64,000 bases of DNA from Trichobilharzia szidati (taxonomy: Eukaryota > Platyhelminthes > Trematoda > Strigeidida > Schistosomatidae), in the NCBI GenBank assembly GCA_944472155.2, contig OX235277.1, positions 30,886,804-30,950,803 of the forward strand, in the 5' to 3' direction. The notes beneath the pieces are model-generated. The model was not told the origin of the DNA. It searched no databases and worked only from the letters and a program-made list of their open reading frames with translations. Positions 1-10,839 of the stretch are shown here, piece after piece; position 1 is the stretch's first letter; each line of letters starts with the position of its first letter. A program made the position numbers and the translations under genes.

Positions 1-30
1 GCTAAAGAAGACTTCAGAGGAGATGTAATC

Positions 31-145
31 CAGTTGATGCGTACTGATGAAGAGTCCCAAACTAGGAAGAAACAGCTGTCCAGTACTGCAAGGTTTTCCA
101 GTGGCTCTCTAACTGATGTCAGGTCATGATACAATCCTCCATCTG
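31..145 (+). repeat. hammerhead-SINE (SM-alpha-like), copy A, 3' part
   Basis: Contains CTGATGA (44-50), then AGAGTCCCAAACTAGGA and GAAACAGCTG. This is the layout of the schistosome SM-alpha hammerhead ribozyme (core CTGANGA, short stem II, GAAA). A 3-base insertion separates the core from stem II and the closing strand is mutated, so self-cleavage is doubtful. Downstream comes the family tail (ggctctctaactgatgtcaggtcatga), shared with the other copies listed here. Confidence 0.65.
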
Positions 146-703
146 ATCTAGATGTGTTACTGAAAGCCTATTTTCGACTCAGACCCAAGTGGAATAATAA
201 TAATAATATAAATAATCCTATGTAATAGTTTAACTGATGAAAATTATAGAATTTAAACTTATACAGGCTTTGTTTGCCCATAACAATTACTTCTAGTCTT
301 TCCGGTATGTGAAGTAATCCAAAGAGACAAAAAGATAAAGACGTGAAAACTTTATAAATATCCATACCACTGGCATTACGAAAGCTATGCAGTTAATAGC
401 CAACTGGTAGCCTATTGATTTGAACAATTCTATGTACATATATTTATCAGTCTAAGGAAAAAACACCAAACCTAAACTAGACAAAAACAAGTAACTATAA
501 GGAATGACATGAATTCTATATTTCTACCATTTGTCCACTTTTTCTCAACCAAATGTCATCGCCATCTGCTTACATCAGTTGTAAGAAAAGACACCGAGAG
601 GTAGAAAGGAAGACGAAGAAGAGAAAAAGACACACCATGCTTAGAAATAAATAATACAGGTTCAGAAAGTCAGAAAAAGACTTCAACAGATGAAGTATGA
701 TTA

Positions 704-1382
704 TTATTATTATTGTTCCCTTTGATTTCAATTAAAATTTAGGGCTTCAGCAACACATCTCCAGTTTGTTCTATTTTCTGCTGTCCTCCTTAGCTGGGTC
801 CACGATTGCCTATCATCTCTCATCTCCTCCTTGCGCGATCTCCTCCATGTCACCTTTGGGCGACCCAATCGGGTTCCACTCTAGCGATGGCCTGACGTAT
901 GATGTCGCCTAACGTCCCTCGATCCATATTCACTACCTTCTGTATATTTTTTGATCAGGGGGTTCTTGGTCGGTTTGTTCCCAGAGTTTCTTGGTGCCAG
1001 TTTTTTCAAGCCATTTGATCTTCAGTATGGAGCCAGAGAAGGTAGCTGTTGATAAAAGTCTGCAACAAGTTAGTGGAAATGCTTTACTTGATTTGCTACG
1101 TTTCTGAACCATTTAAAAGAATTGACTGATTGACTTAACATTGGTGTTGAAAATCCAAATCTTGTTCTTTATGCTGACTGAGTGCAGAAGATTTCCAAAC
1201 AGATTTCAGACTGATGAAGGTGTATCTTGTCTTTTCGGTTCTCACTGGCTTTAACAGCCTCATCCGTGTCGCCTGTAGCTGAAACGACTCTACTTACAAT
1301 AGTGAAAGAAGTGACCTCTTTCAAATGTCTTCAGTTGATGGTGATTGGTGGTGCCTATTGTTGATGTTTGTCGAGTATCTTC
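704..1382 (-). mobile_element. RTE-like LINE 3' end, antisense, cut by gap
   Basis: An (ATT)n tract at 701-714 is the LINE tail read backwards, followed by sequence homologous to the copies at 18.9, 28.4 and 60.8 kb (cagcaacacatctccag, tctattttctgctgtcc, tgactgattgactt). It is clearly more diverged than those copies and ends in the N run. The minus strand near the gap encodes TNHHQLKTFERGHFF, like TSHHQHERFDRGYFP of the other copies. Confidence 0.75.
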
Positions 1383-1882
1383 NNNNNNNNNNNNNNNNNN
1401 NNNNNNNNNNNNNNNNNNNNNNNNNNNNNNNNNNNNNNNNNNNNNNNNNNNNNNNNNNNNNNNNNNNNNNNNNNNNNNNNNNNNNNNNNNNNNNNNNNNN
1501 NNNNNNNNNNNNNNNNNNNNNNNNNNNNNNNNNNNNNNNNNNNNNNNNNNNNNNNNNNNNNNNNNNNNNNNNNNNNNNNNNNNNNNNNNNNNNNNNNNNN
1601 NNNNNNNNNNNNNNNNNNNNNNNNNNNNNNNNNNNNNNNNNNNNNNNNNNNNNNNNNNNNNNNNNNNNNNNNNNNNNNNNNNNNNNNNNNNNNNNNNNNN
1701 NNNNNNNNNNNNNNNNNNNNNNNNNNNNNNNNNNNNNNNNNNNNNNNNNNNNNNNNNNNNNNNNNNNNNNNNNNNNNNNNNNNNNNNNNNNNNNNNNNNN
1801 NNNNNNNNNNNNNNNNNNNNNNNNNNNNNNNNNNNNNNNNNNNNNNNNNNNNNNNNNNNNNNNNNNNNNNNNNNNNNNNNNN
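1383..1882. other. assembly gap, 500 N
   Basis: A run of exactly 500 N, a common placeholder length for a gap of unknown size. It interrupts both an antisense LINE fragment on the left and an ankyrin exon on the right. Apparent open frames across it are artefacts. Confidence 0.99.
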
Positions 1883-2034
1883 ATAATATTGCTAGCATTT
1901 TTACGATGTTGCTCACGAAATTGTTGATCTGCACGGATAAGGGCAATTAAAATTAGTTCTCTACGATCTTTTACAGCAGTTAGAAGAGGTGTATCTAAAT
2001 CACGACTACAGATGTTTACGTCAGTGGTTTCATG
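1883..2034 (-). CDS. ankyrin-repeat protein exon 3, runs into N gap
   Basis: Acceptor ttttttaaag, phase 0. Encodes HETTDVNICSRDLDTPLLTA, VKDRRELILIALIRADQQFR and EQHRKNASNI, then meets the run of N at 1882. The first half completes an ankyrin repeat begun in exon 2. No continuation is recognisable on the far side of the gap (1-1382), so the exon end and the rest of the gene are in the gap or outside the window. Confidence 0.75.
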
Positions 2035-5000
2035 CTTTAAAAAAATCGGGGGGAAAAATGTAAAGTTATTGTTATAAATGTATCTAGTGACTGGGTAAGT
2101 AGTTATAACACTAAAACAACTCCACTGTATTTATTTATGAAAACAAACTTAGCACTTTATGGGCACCTACAGATGCGAAGGCTGCGATAGTGCTCGGACA
2201 TTTAGGTTGAAGCAGATGGTTGTCTTAAGGAGCTGGTTATCCCCCGCCGAGTTTCTGATATGATGCCTGGTCCACGATGCAGTCGAGCCACGCTTCCATG
2301 GCTGCCGTTCGATTTTTTCAGATTCTGGAGCCCGTGCACAGGTTTGGTATCAGGGTTTTGCGAACCTCTAGGTAGGCTTATATGTCCACCAAGGGTTGTA
2401 AGCGTCAGAGGTTCGAATTCACCCTTCCACTATTGTGAGGACCATCCCCACTGTGTGAAGGTAATGAAGGACTTATCTGGTGACAGAGGCTTCGAACGTG
2501 TAGCCGCATGAAAGCATTTTGAGGGGGAGACCGAAGTCTATACACCCACTGCCGTACCAAGTCGTGAAAAAAACGTAACTGGGGTAGAATTGTGTTCTAC
2601 ATAGCAACTTGAGTAACTTAAAATAGGATATTCGGAGGTAAGAGAGACAAAAACTAATTTCAGTGACTGATATATCTCAAATCAACATAGAAACTAGTCC
2701 ATTTAAGAATTCAAGTGTGCCAGACCTTAAAGGATAGTAAAAATCTATTGCGATATTAATAATACACCCAATAAGCACAGAAATAGGTATAAAAGTTAAA
2801 TTGAACCTTTCCTTTTATATTACTTTCAATATGCAGAATATTTGTTTAGAATTCGCACTGGTAGAACAGTGTAAGAAGTGATAGGAAGTTTCACTTACTT
2901 CACAATGTCATGCAATGCCTGGGAGGTCAATTCACCAAAAGCACATATGAAATTAAGAATACTTAGATTTTAATAGTTGACCAAAGATGGCTATAAACGA
3001 GAATTGATCAGAACTCTTTATTCCGGGCTCAGAGAATATACTTTACAAACAAATTAGATTTTTTGTTTTTCAAAAAGATGTTGGAAAAGTAGGGAAGATG
3101 TGAAGGTTTCAGTACCAAACAAACCACAGTGGAAAAGAAGCCTATTTCCATACAACTCAATTTCAAAGGTGATAATATTGCAGGAATAGTCAACAGAATA
3201 TTGAATACCTCACTAGCCAAAACATATCCTACAGCTAAGTTGATTCCTGTGTATCGGACGACGTGCTGTTTGGTGCAATCAAAAGTAGACAGATACCTTT
3301 CTTACGTTAGCTATAACTGTGTGTATGCAAATTTACATTTACCTGCCGTAGCAATTATATTGGGATAACAGAAAGAAAGGCATACCTTCGGTTTTCTGAA
3401 CATGTACCAAAGGGCTTATTTCTTGAGGGAAAAAACGCTTTCAAAAGTGCCATCGCCAGGCATCTCGTCTATACGGATCGTGAGGTGGACACCATGAAAT
3501 CCCGTAAAATTATCGATAGACAATAGAGTTCACTTTTCTTTAAGTTCATCGAAGCAATGGCTATCAAAAGCCTGGAACCCAATTTGTGTTCAGAAAGAAA
3601 CAGTTATCGGTCTTTTCTTGTTCTGGTAACTCGATGTCTCAACTCTCTATTTTATCTAACTACGAAATCTTTGGTTTCAACTTCTTCTCCTTAACTACAA
3701 CGTAATTCTGCTTATCTTTTGATTCTGTGATTTCAGTTGAACTCACCACATTGTTATTCAACTTCTTAGTTACTTATCATCTTATCCGCCTCTTGTCTTT
3801 ATTACGCATCTCCTTTATCATTGTATCCAAATACTTATTTTTGTCTTGTTTGGGCTTGAACCGCCTGTGTACAAGTTATGTTTAATTTCCGAACCTTGCC
3901 AATTCATCTTAGAGTCTTCTGTTAATCGACATAATGTCATATTTGCAAGTACGTTAAAGTTGCTCTGCAAACTTAATTTTTCAGGCTGTATGCAGTTGAC
4001 AGAATAAACGGCGGTATCATGTTATTCTGTACAAATCCTTGGTTTTGCTTTATTCAGAAGCTGACTTTGACATTCCACAACAATTGAGACCCGCAGTCCT
4101 TCCTTAAGACTAATAGGATATCATTTCAGCTAACTATAAAATATGGACGTCATTTAAGTAACATGAGATTGGGAAGTGTGTTTAATAAGATAAGTGGGGG
4201 CAGGGGAATAAGTAATAAAGCAAAGATGCTTATCCAATTGCATCTCTCATTTACTACAACCGAAATTCCGTACATTTTATCCTAGAAAATCAGTCATGAA
4301 TATCATTAGGTTGGACACAGAAGCCATTTCATTTGTGTACATCAATCAGTCCACACAGTCATATGGAACCACACATAAAAATATTTCGATGTGTTCTGTT
4401 TCACAACTTAGAAAACACCATCAACCCTAGTTGTAAAGAAGTCCCTTAAGTTCCTTCTTCAGAAGTGCAACAGTTAGGGACTTCATCAACACTCACAGTC
4501 GACTATACAGTGAGAAGAAATTCACTCCAAGCACTATAAGTTGCTATGAAGAATAGAAATTGAAATCAACGATCTACTGAATGAACTTCAAAAAACTAAC
4601 CAAATAGCTCCTTATTCAAAATTCATTTGGGAAGTCTTTGAGTTTGCTATTTGTTATGGTTGTTATGTTTTTTGAATTTCTCAGGCTGTAGCAATTTATG
4701 TTATACTTATAAAAAAACAAAGTTAAGTATGTAACGTAGGAGAGGTTTAGGGATGGGTCAGTCTGGGATCGAAATCCGGACTAAGTGTGTGGCTGGCGAC
4801 CATTCTATCACCGAACCAATGACGCACCTCAGCGACCACCTTATGCTTAGTTGTGTTTCAATACCCCCAGCCGATCACCAGTTATTTTAACACATTCCAG
4901 TGTAAGAAACAATTGTGTATGACAGGTTCTTACATATTTATTCAATCAATCAATCACTTACTGCAACTAAGACTTCAACGATTTCGACTGATGCTCGATG

Positions 5001-7842
5001 CAGTGGAGCCAGGCCATCATCATCTAATGTATTGGGATTGGCATGATATTTTAGGAGAATTTTAGCTGTATCAACGTACCGCTGAGCAGTTTGATGGGCT
5101 AGTAAATGTAGGCAAGACTGTCGACGTTCAGTGAGCGCAGATACAGAAGCACCGGACCGAATAAGAAGTTCAGCGATATCTGCACGACCAAATAAACTTG
5201 CCTGAAGCAAAAAGAACAGCATGGTATTTTTTAAAGAAAAATTTATCAAGGTGAACAATATATCATTTAAATACATCCAACTATGGTATGTATGTTTTAT
5301 CCAACTGACAAAAAAGTTGTGAACTACAACTGGAAATGTGAATCATCAATCATGTATGTGCATTCACTTACTGCTGATTATTCTATATTTTATAGAACAC
5401 ATTGTGTAATACAATATCGGTAAATGTTACTGATGACTATTAATACTATATCTGACTGATTTTCAACATAGAACTTAGAAGAGAAGTGCACCAGTTCAAG
5501 TTGCCACATTACATGCAGCACACAAAGGTAGGGAAAAGAGAAAAAAGGAGTTCGAAAGAATCACAATGAGCAGCAAGGATAGTAACATGGAAAAGTATGA
5601 GAGTTTAATGGATATGAAACACACCATAAAGAGTGAATACATCTTCGCCATTGGGAACGATTTTGAGCCATGTCTCCAGCCATTGGTTCTTGGCATCCCG
5701 ATGACTCCAACTAGGCAGACTATAATACATCAGTGATATATATATATATATATATCACAATAAGTTCGTTAAATATAATTATATTATATTTGATCTATTT
5801 CACAATGCTTAAATTTCTTACTGACATTGAATCGCTAAATATGCTTCAGTAATAATCGGCATTAATCGGTTTACAAACTTTACATAGCCCTTAATTAACG
5901 AGACTGTTAATTATGTTCTGTTTTTATGGTCAACCAAAAAGCAAGAACACAACAAACTGACTATCAAATGGTCTGAGAAGGGACAAATGTTATCCAGTCT
6001 TCTAGAGATGTCATGCTGATGAATACTGATAACCGACAAATTAAGTTAAGGCTTTTTTACCGAGTGACTACTAACAATTAACACAACCAATAAAAATCAC
6101 AAGGCAAATAAACTAAGCAGAGAGTACTGTAAATTATTCCTGCAATTTAATGATAATTGACAGACAGGATTGCATAGCAATTATGCACAGCATGATACGC
6201 TACTGACATATATATATAAGCTTATCCTCGAAACATTTTTTATGTACCAGGTTAAGAACCAAACTTGTCGTGTAAGGGCCGGTGATACTACCCAGTAGCA
6301 AAGACTGAAGCAGATGGAGTGGGACAAGAACTCGTGACCCATAGGCTGAAAACTGAGTGTTTAAGCCAATGAGCCACATTTTCAGGGTGTATATATATAG
6401 CCAAACAAACCTAAATTTTTAAAATCACCATTTTAAAAGAATAAGAAAGAAGGAAATGTTGGTAAATGTGTCTAATGAGAAAATCAAGAAACTTGATCTA
6501 AAGATCAGTAGTAGTCCACATTAGTTCTAACACTGTACAACTGATTTTCGAGGACAATACAACCCAAAGGGATAATCATTCCTAGTACAACCGACTAGGA
6601 TCACATTAAAGTGGCAAATATCGACTACGTAACAAACATGACGTTGAGCATGACACACAGAAGATGACAGAGTACAGTTTATCAGTTACATTTACATGAG
6701 AGCGATTTTTTGTTAACCGCAGATTCTTCAGATGGATGCCACGCTAATAAGACGAAGAATCTTCAAAATGATCATGAATAACTGGCTTCTAATAGAATTG
6801 TTCTTAGCTTCGTGACCAAGCAAAACTACTTCACTTTTCTCATCATGCACCTTCTATCACCCAAGATATCTGCCTTACGTAGTTGGCAAGGCAGAAAGTA
6901 TTGATTTGCTTTTATTAACCTCCATTATTCGTGGAGTCAAGGAAATATTCAAATGCTCATTGTGGTAGTTGGTGGTGAGAATTTCCTATTCAAGTCATAT
7001 TTGCATTCACAAAGGTTGTTTATTGTTTAAAAAAATATCTGTAAACATCCAAATAATATAGCGCGACCACTAGTCAGTATCATCGGCGAGCATTTGTCCT
7101 CACATTCTACAAGCCATTAATCTGATGCCCACTAGCGACTGGCCCTTTTCAGGTAGGTAGTTACCTGAGTGGTTTCTAGGGTGAAGTCGTGACCACTGGG
7201 GTAGAGCGGGTCGGGTGTGAGGACAGATACTAGCCGATGGACATTGGCTAGTGGTCACATTATATCGTGAATTGGCAGAAGTTGGAATTCACGGGCCATT
7301 GTGTCGGGTCCCAGTGATGTAATGGTCTACGAGCTCGCCCTGTAACCTGAAGGTCCTGGGCCCGAATCCCGGTAGATTTGTCCCAAACTAAGACGAAACA
7401 GCTGCCCAGTACTTCCAAGTTTTCCAATGGTTCTCTAACCGACGTCAGCTCATGACGAAATCCTGTAACCAATCAAATAAAATCCCTGCAAACGGACAAC
7501 TGAACATCCAAATAATACACAATAATCCACACAAACTAATATTAGGGTTTTACGGCTGTTTTACTTGATGAAGCGGATATCGAGGAGCGTCAGCCACGTA
7601 AATATCTGCACCTGCTTTGATAAGGATTTTGACCATTTGCAAATATCCCAATTCAACTGCCAGATTAAGAGGACAAACACCATCGATGACCATGCTTGGA
7701 TCCACACCATTTGGATAACTGAAAAGATACTGCAGTGTTCCAACATTATTGCTTCTTATAGCTCCACGTAAAAGCCATGGGATCTGAGATTTGCTTATAC
7801 GAGGCTTATGGCGCTTCTTAGAGTATCTGGCGCCCATTAAAA
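1883..7842 (-). CDS. ankyrin-repeat protein gene, 3' part lost in assembly gap
   Basis: Three consecutive exons read in one frame (phase 0 at each junction) and encode at least four ankyrin-type repeats. Splicing 7565 to 5201 creates YPLHQASLFGRADIAELLIR, and 4962 to 2034 creates a second seamless repeat (LHRASVEIVEVLVA joined to HETTDVNICSRDLDTPLLTA), which supports both junctions strongly. Ankyrin repeats are protein-binding scaffolds; nothing here identifies the partner. The N-terminus MGARYSKKRHK fits the N-myristoylation pattern (Gly2, Ser6, basic residues), suggesting membrane association. The C-terminal part, including any additional domain such as a SOCS box, is not visible, so the subfamily cannot be named. 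Confidence 0.8.
2150..2570. repeat. GC-richer unclassified repeat-like block
   Basis: A block clearly richer in G and C than its surroundings with a tRNA-like internal phrase (agaggttcgaattcaccc, near 2408-2425, resembling a Pol III B box). It has no convincing coding potential in either strand. Probably another SINE or a fragment of an element not otherwise in this window; family not recognised. Confidence 0.3.
3125..4030 (+). mobile_element. Penelope-like element fragment with GIY-YIG endonuclease remnant
   Basis: Frame-broken coding traces read FKGDNIAGIVNRILNTSLAK, TYPTAKLIPVYRTTCCLV, then ERKAYLRFSEHVPKG, AIARHLVYTD and FIEAMAIKSLEPNLC. This is the C-terminal linker and GIY-YIG endonuclease region of Penelope-like elements. 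It is followed by a pyrimidine-rich 3' UTR. The YIG motif itself is disrupted and several stops are present, so the copy is dead. Confidence 0.65.
4745..4850 (-). repeat. tRNA-derived SINE head, antisense
   Basis: Reverse complement reads gcgtcattggttcggtgata then gaatggtcgccagcc and ttcgatcccag. That is the A box and B box layout of the tRNA-Gly-derived SINE heads at 40.3, 45.2 and 53.2 kb, but the anticodon stem is degraded. Confidence 0.55.
4962..5201 (-). CDS. ankyrin-repeat protein exon 2
   Basis: 80 codons, acceptor cttcag and donor gtaagt, phase 0/0. The peptide holds ASLFGRADIAELLIRSGASV, CLHLLAHQTAQRYVDTAKIL and APLHRASVEIVEVLVA, with the helix-turn-helix spacing of ankyrin repeats. 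The middle repeat has the LHLLA variant in place of LHxAA. Confidence 0.85.
5465..5720 (-). mobile_element. LINE 3' UTR fragment, antisense
   Basis: Reverse complement matches the 3' end of the full LINE at 55.2-59.0 kb (the ccaatggctgg...gagaac...caaaatcgttc stretch and the pyrimidine-rich UTR). It is only a terminal fragment and carries no domain. Confidence 0.6.
5733..5757. repeat. (TA)n microsatellite
   Basis: Alternating AT dinucleotides flanked by tgat and atca, forming a short self-complementary tract. Confidence 0.9.
6280..6400 (-). repeat. tRNA-like SINE fragment, antisense
   Basis: On the minus strand, tggctcattggcttaaacac resembles an A box and gggtcacgagttcttgtcc a B box at tRNA spacing. 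Differs from the tRNA-Gly-type SINE and from the hammerhead-SINE, so likely a third SINE type. Confidence 0.4.
7195..7480 (+). repeat. hammerhead-SINE, copy B
   Basis: A tRNA-like head (cccagtgatgtaatggtcta, ggtcctgggcccgaatcccg) is followed by GTCCCAAACTAAGACGAAACAGCTG split over the former ribozyme stem II and GAAA. The CTGANGA half of the core is lost (gtagattt instead). It lies just downstream of the ankyrin gene's first exon, in its intron. Confidence 0.65.
7565..7837 (-). CDS. ankyrin-repeat protein exon 1 with initiator Met
   Basis: ATG at 7835-7837, 91 codons, phase 0 before the donor gtaaaa. MGARYSKKRHKPRISKSQIP is basic and carries a possible myristoylation signal, followed by WLLRGAIRSNNVGTLQYLFS and an ankyrin repeat PLNLAVELGYLQMVKILIKA. 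Upstream in frame there is a stop codon straight after a splice acceptor (cattacag), so this Met is the only plausible start in the exon. Confidence 0.8.
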
Positions 7843-7855
7843 CTGTAATGCAGAA
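7838..7855 (-). promoter_or_regulatory. 3' splice acceptor five bases before the ankyrin-gene ATG
   Basis: On the minus strand the sequence cttctgcattacag is followed by ttttaATGGG. A pyrimidine-rich AG this close to the start codon means either a separate 5' UTR exon or a spliced-leader trans-splice acceptor, which trematodes use for a subset of genes. The sequence alone cannot distinguish them. Confidence 0.5.
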
Positions 7856-9209
7856 GGTAAAGAAATCGATAGTAGTCAGTTGGAGAAATAACAGAATGAA
7901 TACAATTACATTTTTCTAAATGTGTAAATGATATATATACAGAAACTAGTGATATAGACGGTGTCAAAAGCATAAATTCTTTGCGAATTTTCGCTGACAG
8001 TTTACAAGCGAATACACGGTGATAGAACAGAATGGAATAATGAATTTGAATAAAACTATTTTACAAAACCAACGCAGAATCACGAAGACCTATCTGGATA
8101 GTCCTGTTGCGTGCCGGTATTTCACCTCTTTAATAATCTTGTTCTTAAAGTATATTTTCATTTACTTCATGTTTAGTACGTTTGCCACTACGCACCAGTA
8201 AATTATACTCTATACAATTTGCAACCACGGGCTTGGATATTATGACTTACGCGAATGAGGAAACGTCTTTATCTCAGTCTCAAGAGCTGAATATTGAAAT
8301 TTATTGACTAACCAGTGTTCTTTTTTTCAAAAATGGTATAGTTATGAGTCAACTCCAGCAATAGGATCACCGTAAACCTAAGAGCAATGAACATAAGCTA
8401 CGTTTCGTGGGCCATAGAAATTTACACCGATGACTACTCAATCTGATGGTCACGTTCGATTAACGTTAAGATAAGGTATGTGCGTTGTTGAAGATGCATC
8501 GAAACTGTAGTTTACTACGTTTTTGCTTCAGAGGTATTATAACTGTGACCACTTTTTGATGCCCTCTGCCATGAAATCAGCTCAGTTCATGTAAACCTAA
8601 CGTATTTTCCTGTTAATCTAATATTGTTGCCCAGGTTAGAGAAAAACTCAGCTGCAGTAATCCAAAACGACATCAGCGTTTAAGTTTGTAATAAGGCCTA
8701 TTTTACCGAATAAAGTTAGTTAAACTATGTCTTTCCCGAAGCGATTAGTTAGTAGAGCACCAGAATTTACACCAAGCGGTACGTAAACAAGCTACTGACT
8801 TGTTAATAAGAATTAAATTAGCCGGGACGAATATTTCTGTACCAGACAGAGCTATACTTATTGATTATGTGATAACTGATAATACTATTGAGTTTCCCAG
8901 GCTGTAGAAAGCAAAGCGGCATTTCAGAAAGTCAAATGCTGATGTAACGAGTCACATCCCATGTTGGGGGTGAAATTAAACGCAAGGGATTCATAAATAA
9001 CTGCTAGAATATATTCTACTTTTACATGGATATCTTCAATATGGCGTTTTGAAGCCGGCAACATCACAGGTACAGTTACACAGACCAATAACTTAGGCTT
9101 ACACGAATACTCGACTGAAACCATGGCGTTAATAAGTTTCATTATAAGAATTTCGAAGAATGTAGGGTAACGGAAGCTAATGAATTTCGAGTCTTCCAAT
9201 CATTCCACT

Positions 9210-10665
9210 ATAAAAGATTTAATGTCGAAGAATGCTAAGCTCATAAGAAATTAGTGTCAATATGCTACAGTATCTCCAGTATCCAAAATCCTGATTACGA
9301 GCTAGTATAAACCAGTGATTTCTTTGAGCTCGCTTCTTGATTGTAAGGTAGAGGTTCCAGATCTTCGGTGAACTTATGCGTAGTAAGTCCCGCCACTCGA
9401 CTGCCTTAGCTCTGGTAGACTCCAAGAGGAGTGGTGCGGGGATTGGTCAAAATGTGGTTTGTAGTATGCAGTATGTTAGGACTGTTGCTGCCGTGAATGG
9501 AGTTTGACCTAACTCGAGTTAAGGTTCCCGTTGGTCATTCGGTGTAGTCATAAAAGCAGAATAGTAATAATAATAATAGGTTGTAGTGTAGATTATATAG
9601 GTTGAGATAAGTGAAATAATAAAGGTGACCTAAGGAAAAGATAGAGTAGTCGGTACAGTGAGAGAAGACAGAACGGGTCGTGTATGCTTATTCATTGACA
9701 GTGTGGTTTTAAATGTTAAGAGGATAAGCTATGGAGACACAAACCTCGCATTTCTGCATGATTGTCCAGCTTCCGCTTAAAAGTCTCCACAGATGGCGCT
9801 GTAGTCACGGGCGCCGGTAAAGAGAGACGGCAAACTCGAAGCGAAAACAAATGTGAACGCACTCGAGTCTTTGATCTCTTGTGTGCTATCCTTAGCGGGT
9901 TACCTCGTGGAAGCCTATAACCACTTATGGCAGGACGCTTTTATTAGGGTGGGCCTGGTCATTAAAGATCTTATGGACGGTGATGAGGTCTCCCCTGTGA
10001 CTACGGTAACTAAGTGTGAAAAGACTTAATTTCTTCAGTCTTTCCTCATATGATTTGTTGCGGAGGCCGATCAACCATTTTGTCGCTCGTCTCTGGACAC
10101 TTTCTAGAATGTTAGCATCCCTTTTGAGTAGCGGAGGAGCAATGATATTATGCACCTCAAGGAGTGGCCTCACGTATGTCGTATACAACCTTAAGAATAG
10201 TTCGGGAGTAAGAGCTCCCAGCCGCCTATGCATAAAGTGTAAAGTTGCATAGGCCTTAGCGACGTCCCCCGTGTAATTTCCACTGGTGTCCAGCTTTTCT
10301 GTCAGAATAAGACCTAGATCGCACTCTGATGGCACACAACTCAAGTTCTGGCCACCAAGGGTGTAATTTACACTCTGTGACCTGCCGGAATAACGTTGCA
10401 CTTCTATAGGTTGAAAGGCATTCCGTTAGCCAGAGCCCAGTCTCCCAGAGTTTGCAAGTCAGTCTGCAATCTGTCGGAGTCTTCCGATGAGTTTATTGCT
10501 CTCCAAATGGATTTCTCAGAACAGTCGTGCAGTAGAAACGAGAAGAATTTGTAGAAACGCAAGCAAAAGACGCATTTGTTCCAAGATGGTAGGATGTTGG
10601 TTGCCAGTCTATATGTAATCCGAAGGAATACGTGGATGCTTCTCTCAAGTCTCAAAAATTAATAC
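9210..10665 (-). mobile_element. CR1-like LINE copy A, 3' end
   Basis: Minus-strand frame encodes SECDLGLILTEKLDTSGNYT, LGALTPELFLRLYTTYVRPL, LLKRDANILESVQRRATKWL and SYEERLKKLSLFTLSYRSHR. This is the thumb and C-terminal region of CR1/Jockey-type reverse transcriptases. Its 3' UTR (9210-9510) matches that of copy B at 10.85-11.1 kb, so the two lie in tandem in the same orientation. 5' truncated, with stops. Confidence 0.75.
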
Positions 10666-10839
10666 TACACAAACTGGAATATCTGAAAAGTGAGACAGTT
10701 GGATATTTCCACTCGGATTGCACTTTAGAGCACTAGTTCGATTACAAGTTTTCATGATAAACGACATGAAAGAGGCATATAAGAGTTAATAAAATATCCA
10801 AAACTACCCTTCGGACATTGTAACGCAAATTTCCAGATG

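Noticed and set aside
1290..1950. Long open frames across the N run
   Set aside because: They consist of unknown bases; only the ankyrin exon at 1883-2034 is supported.
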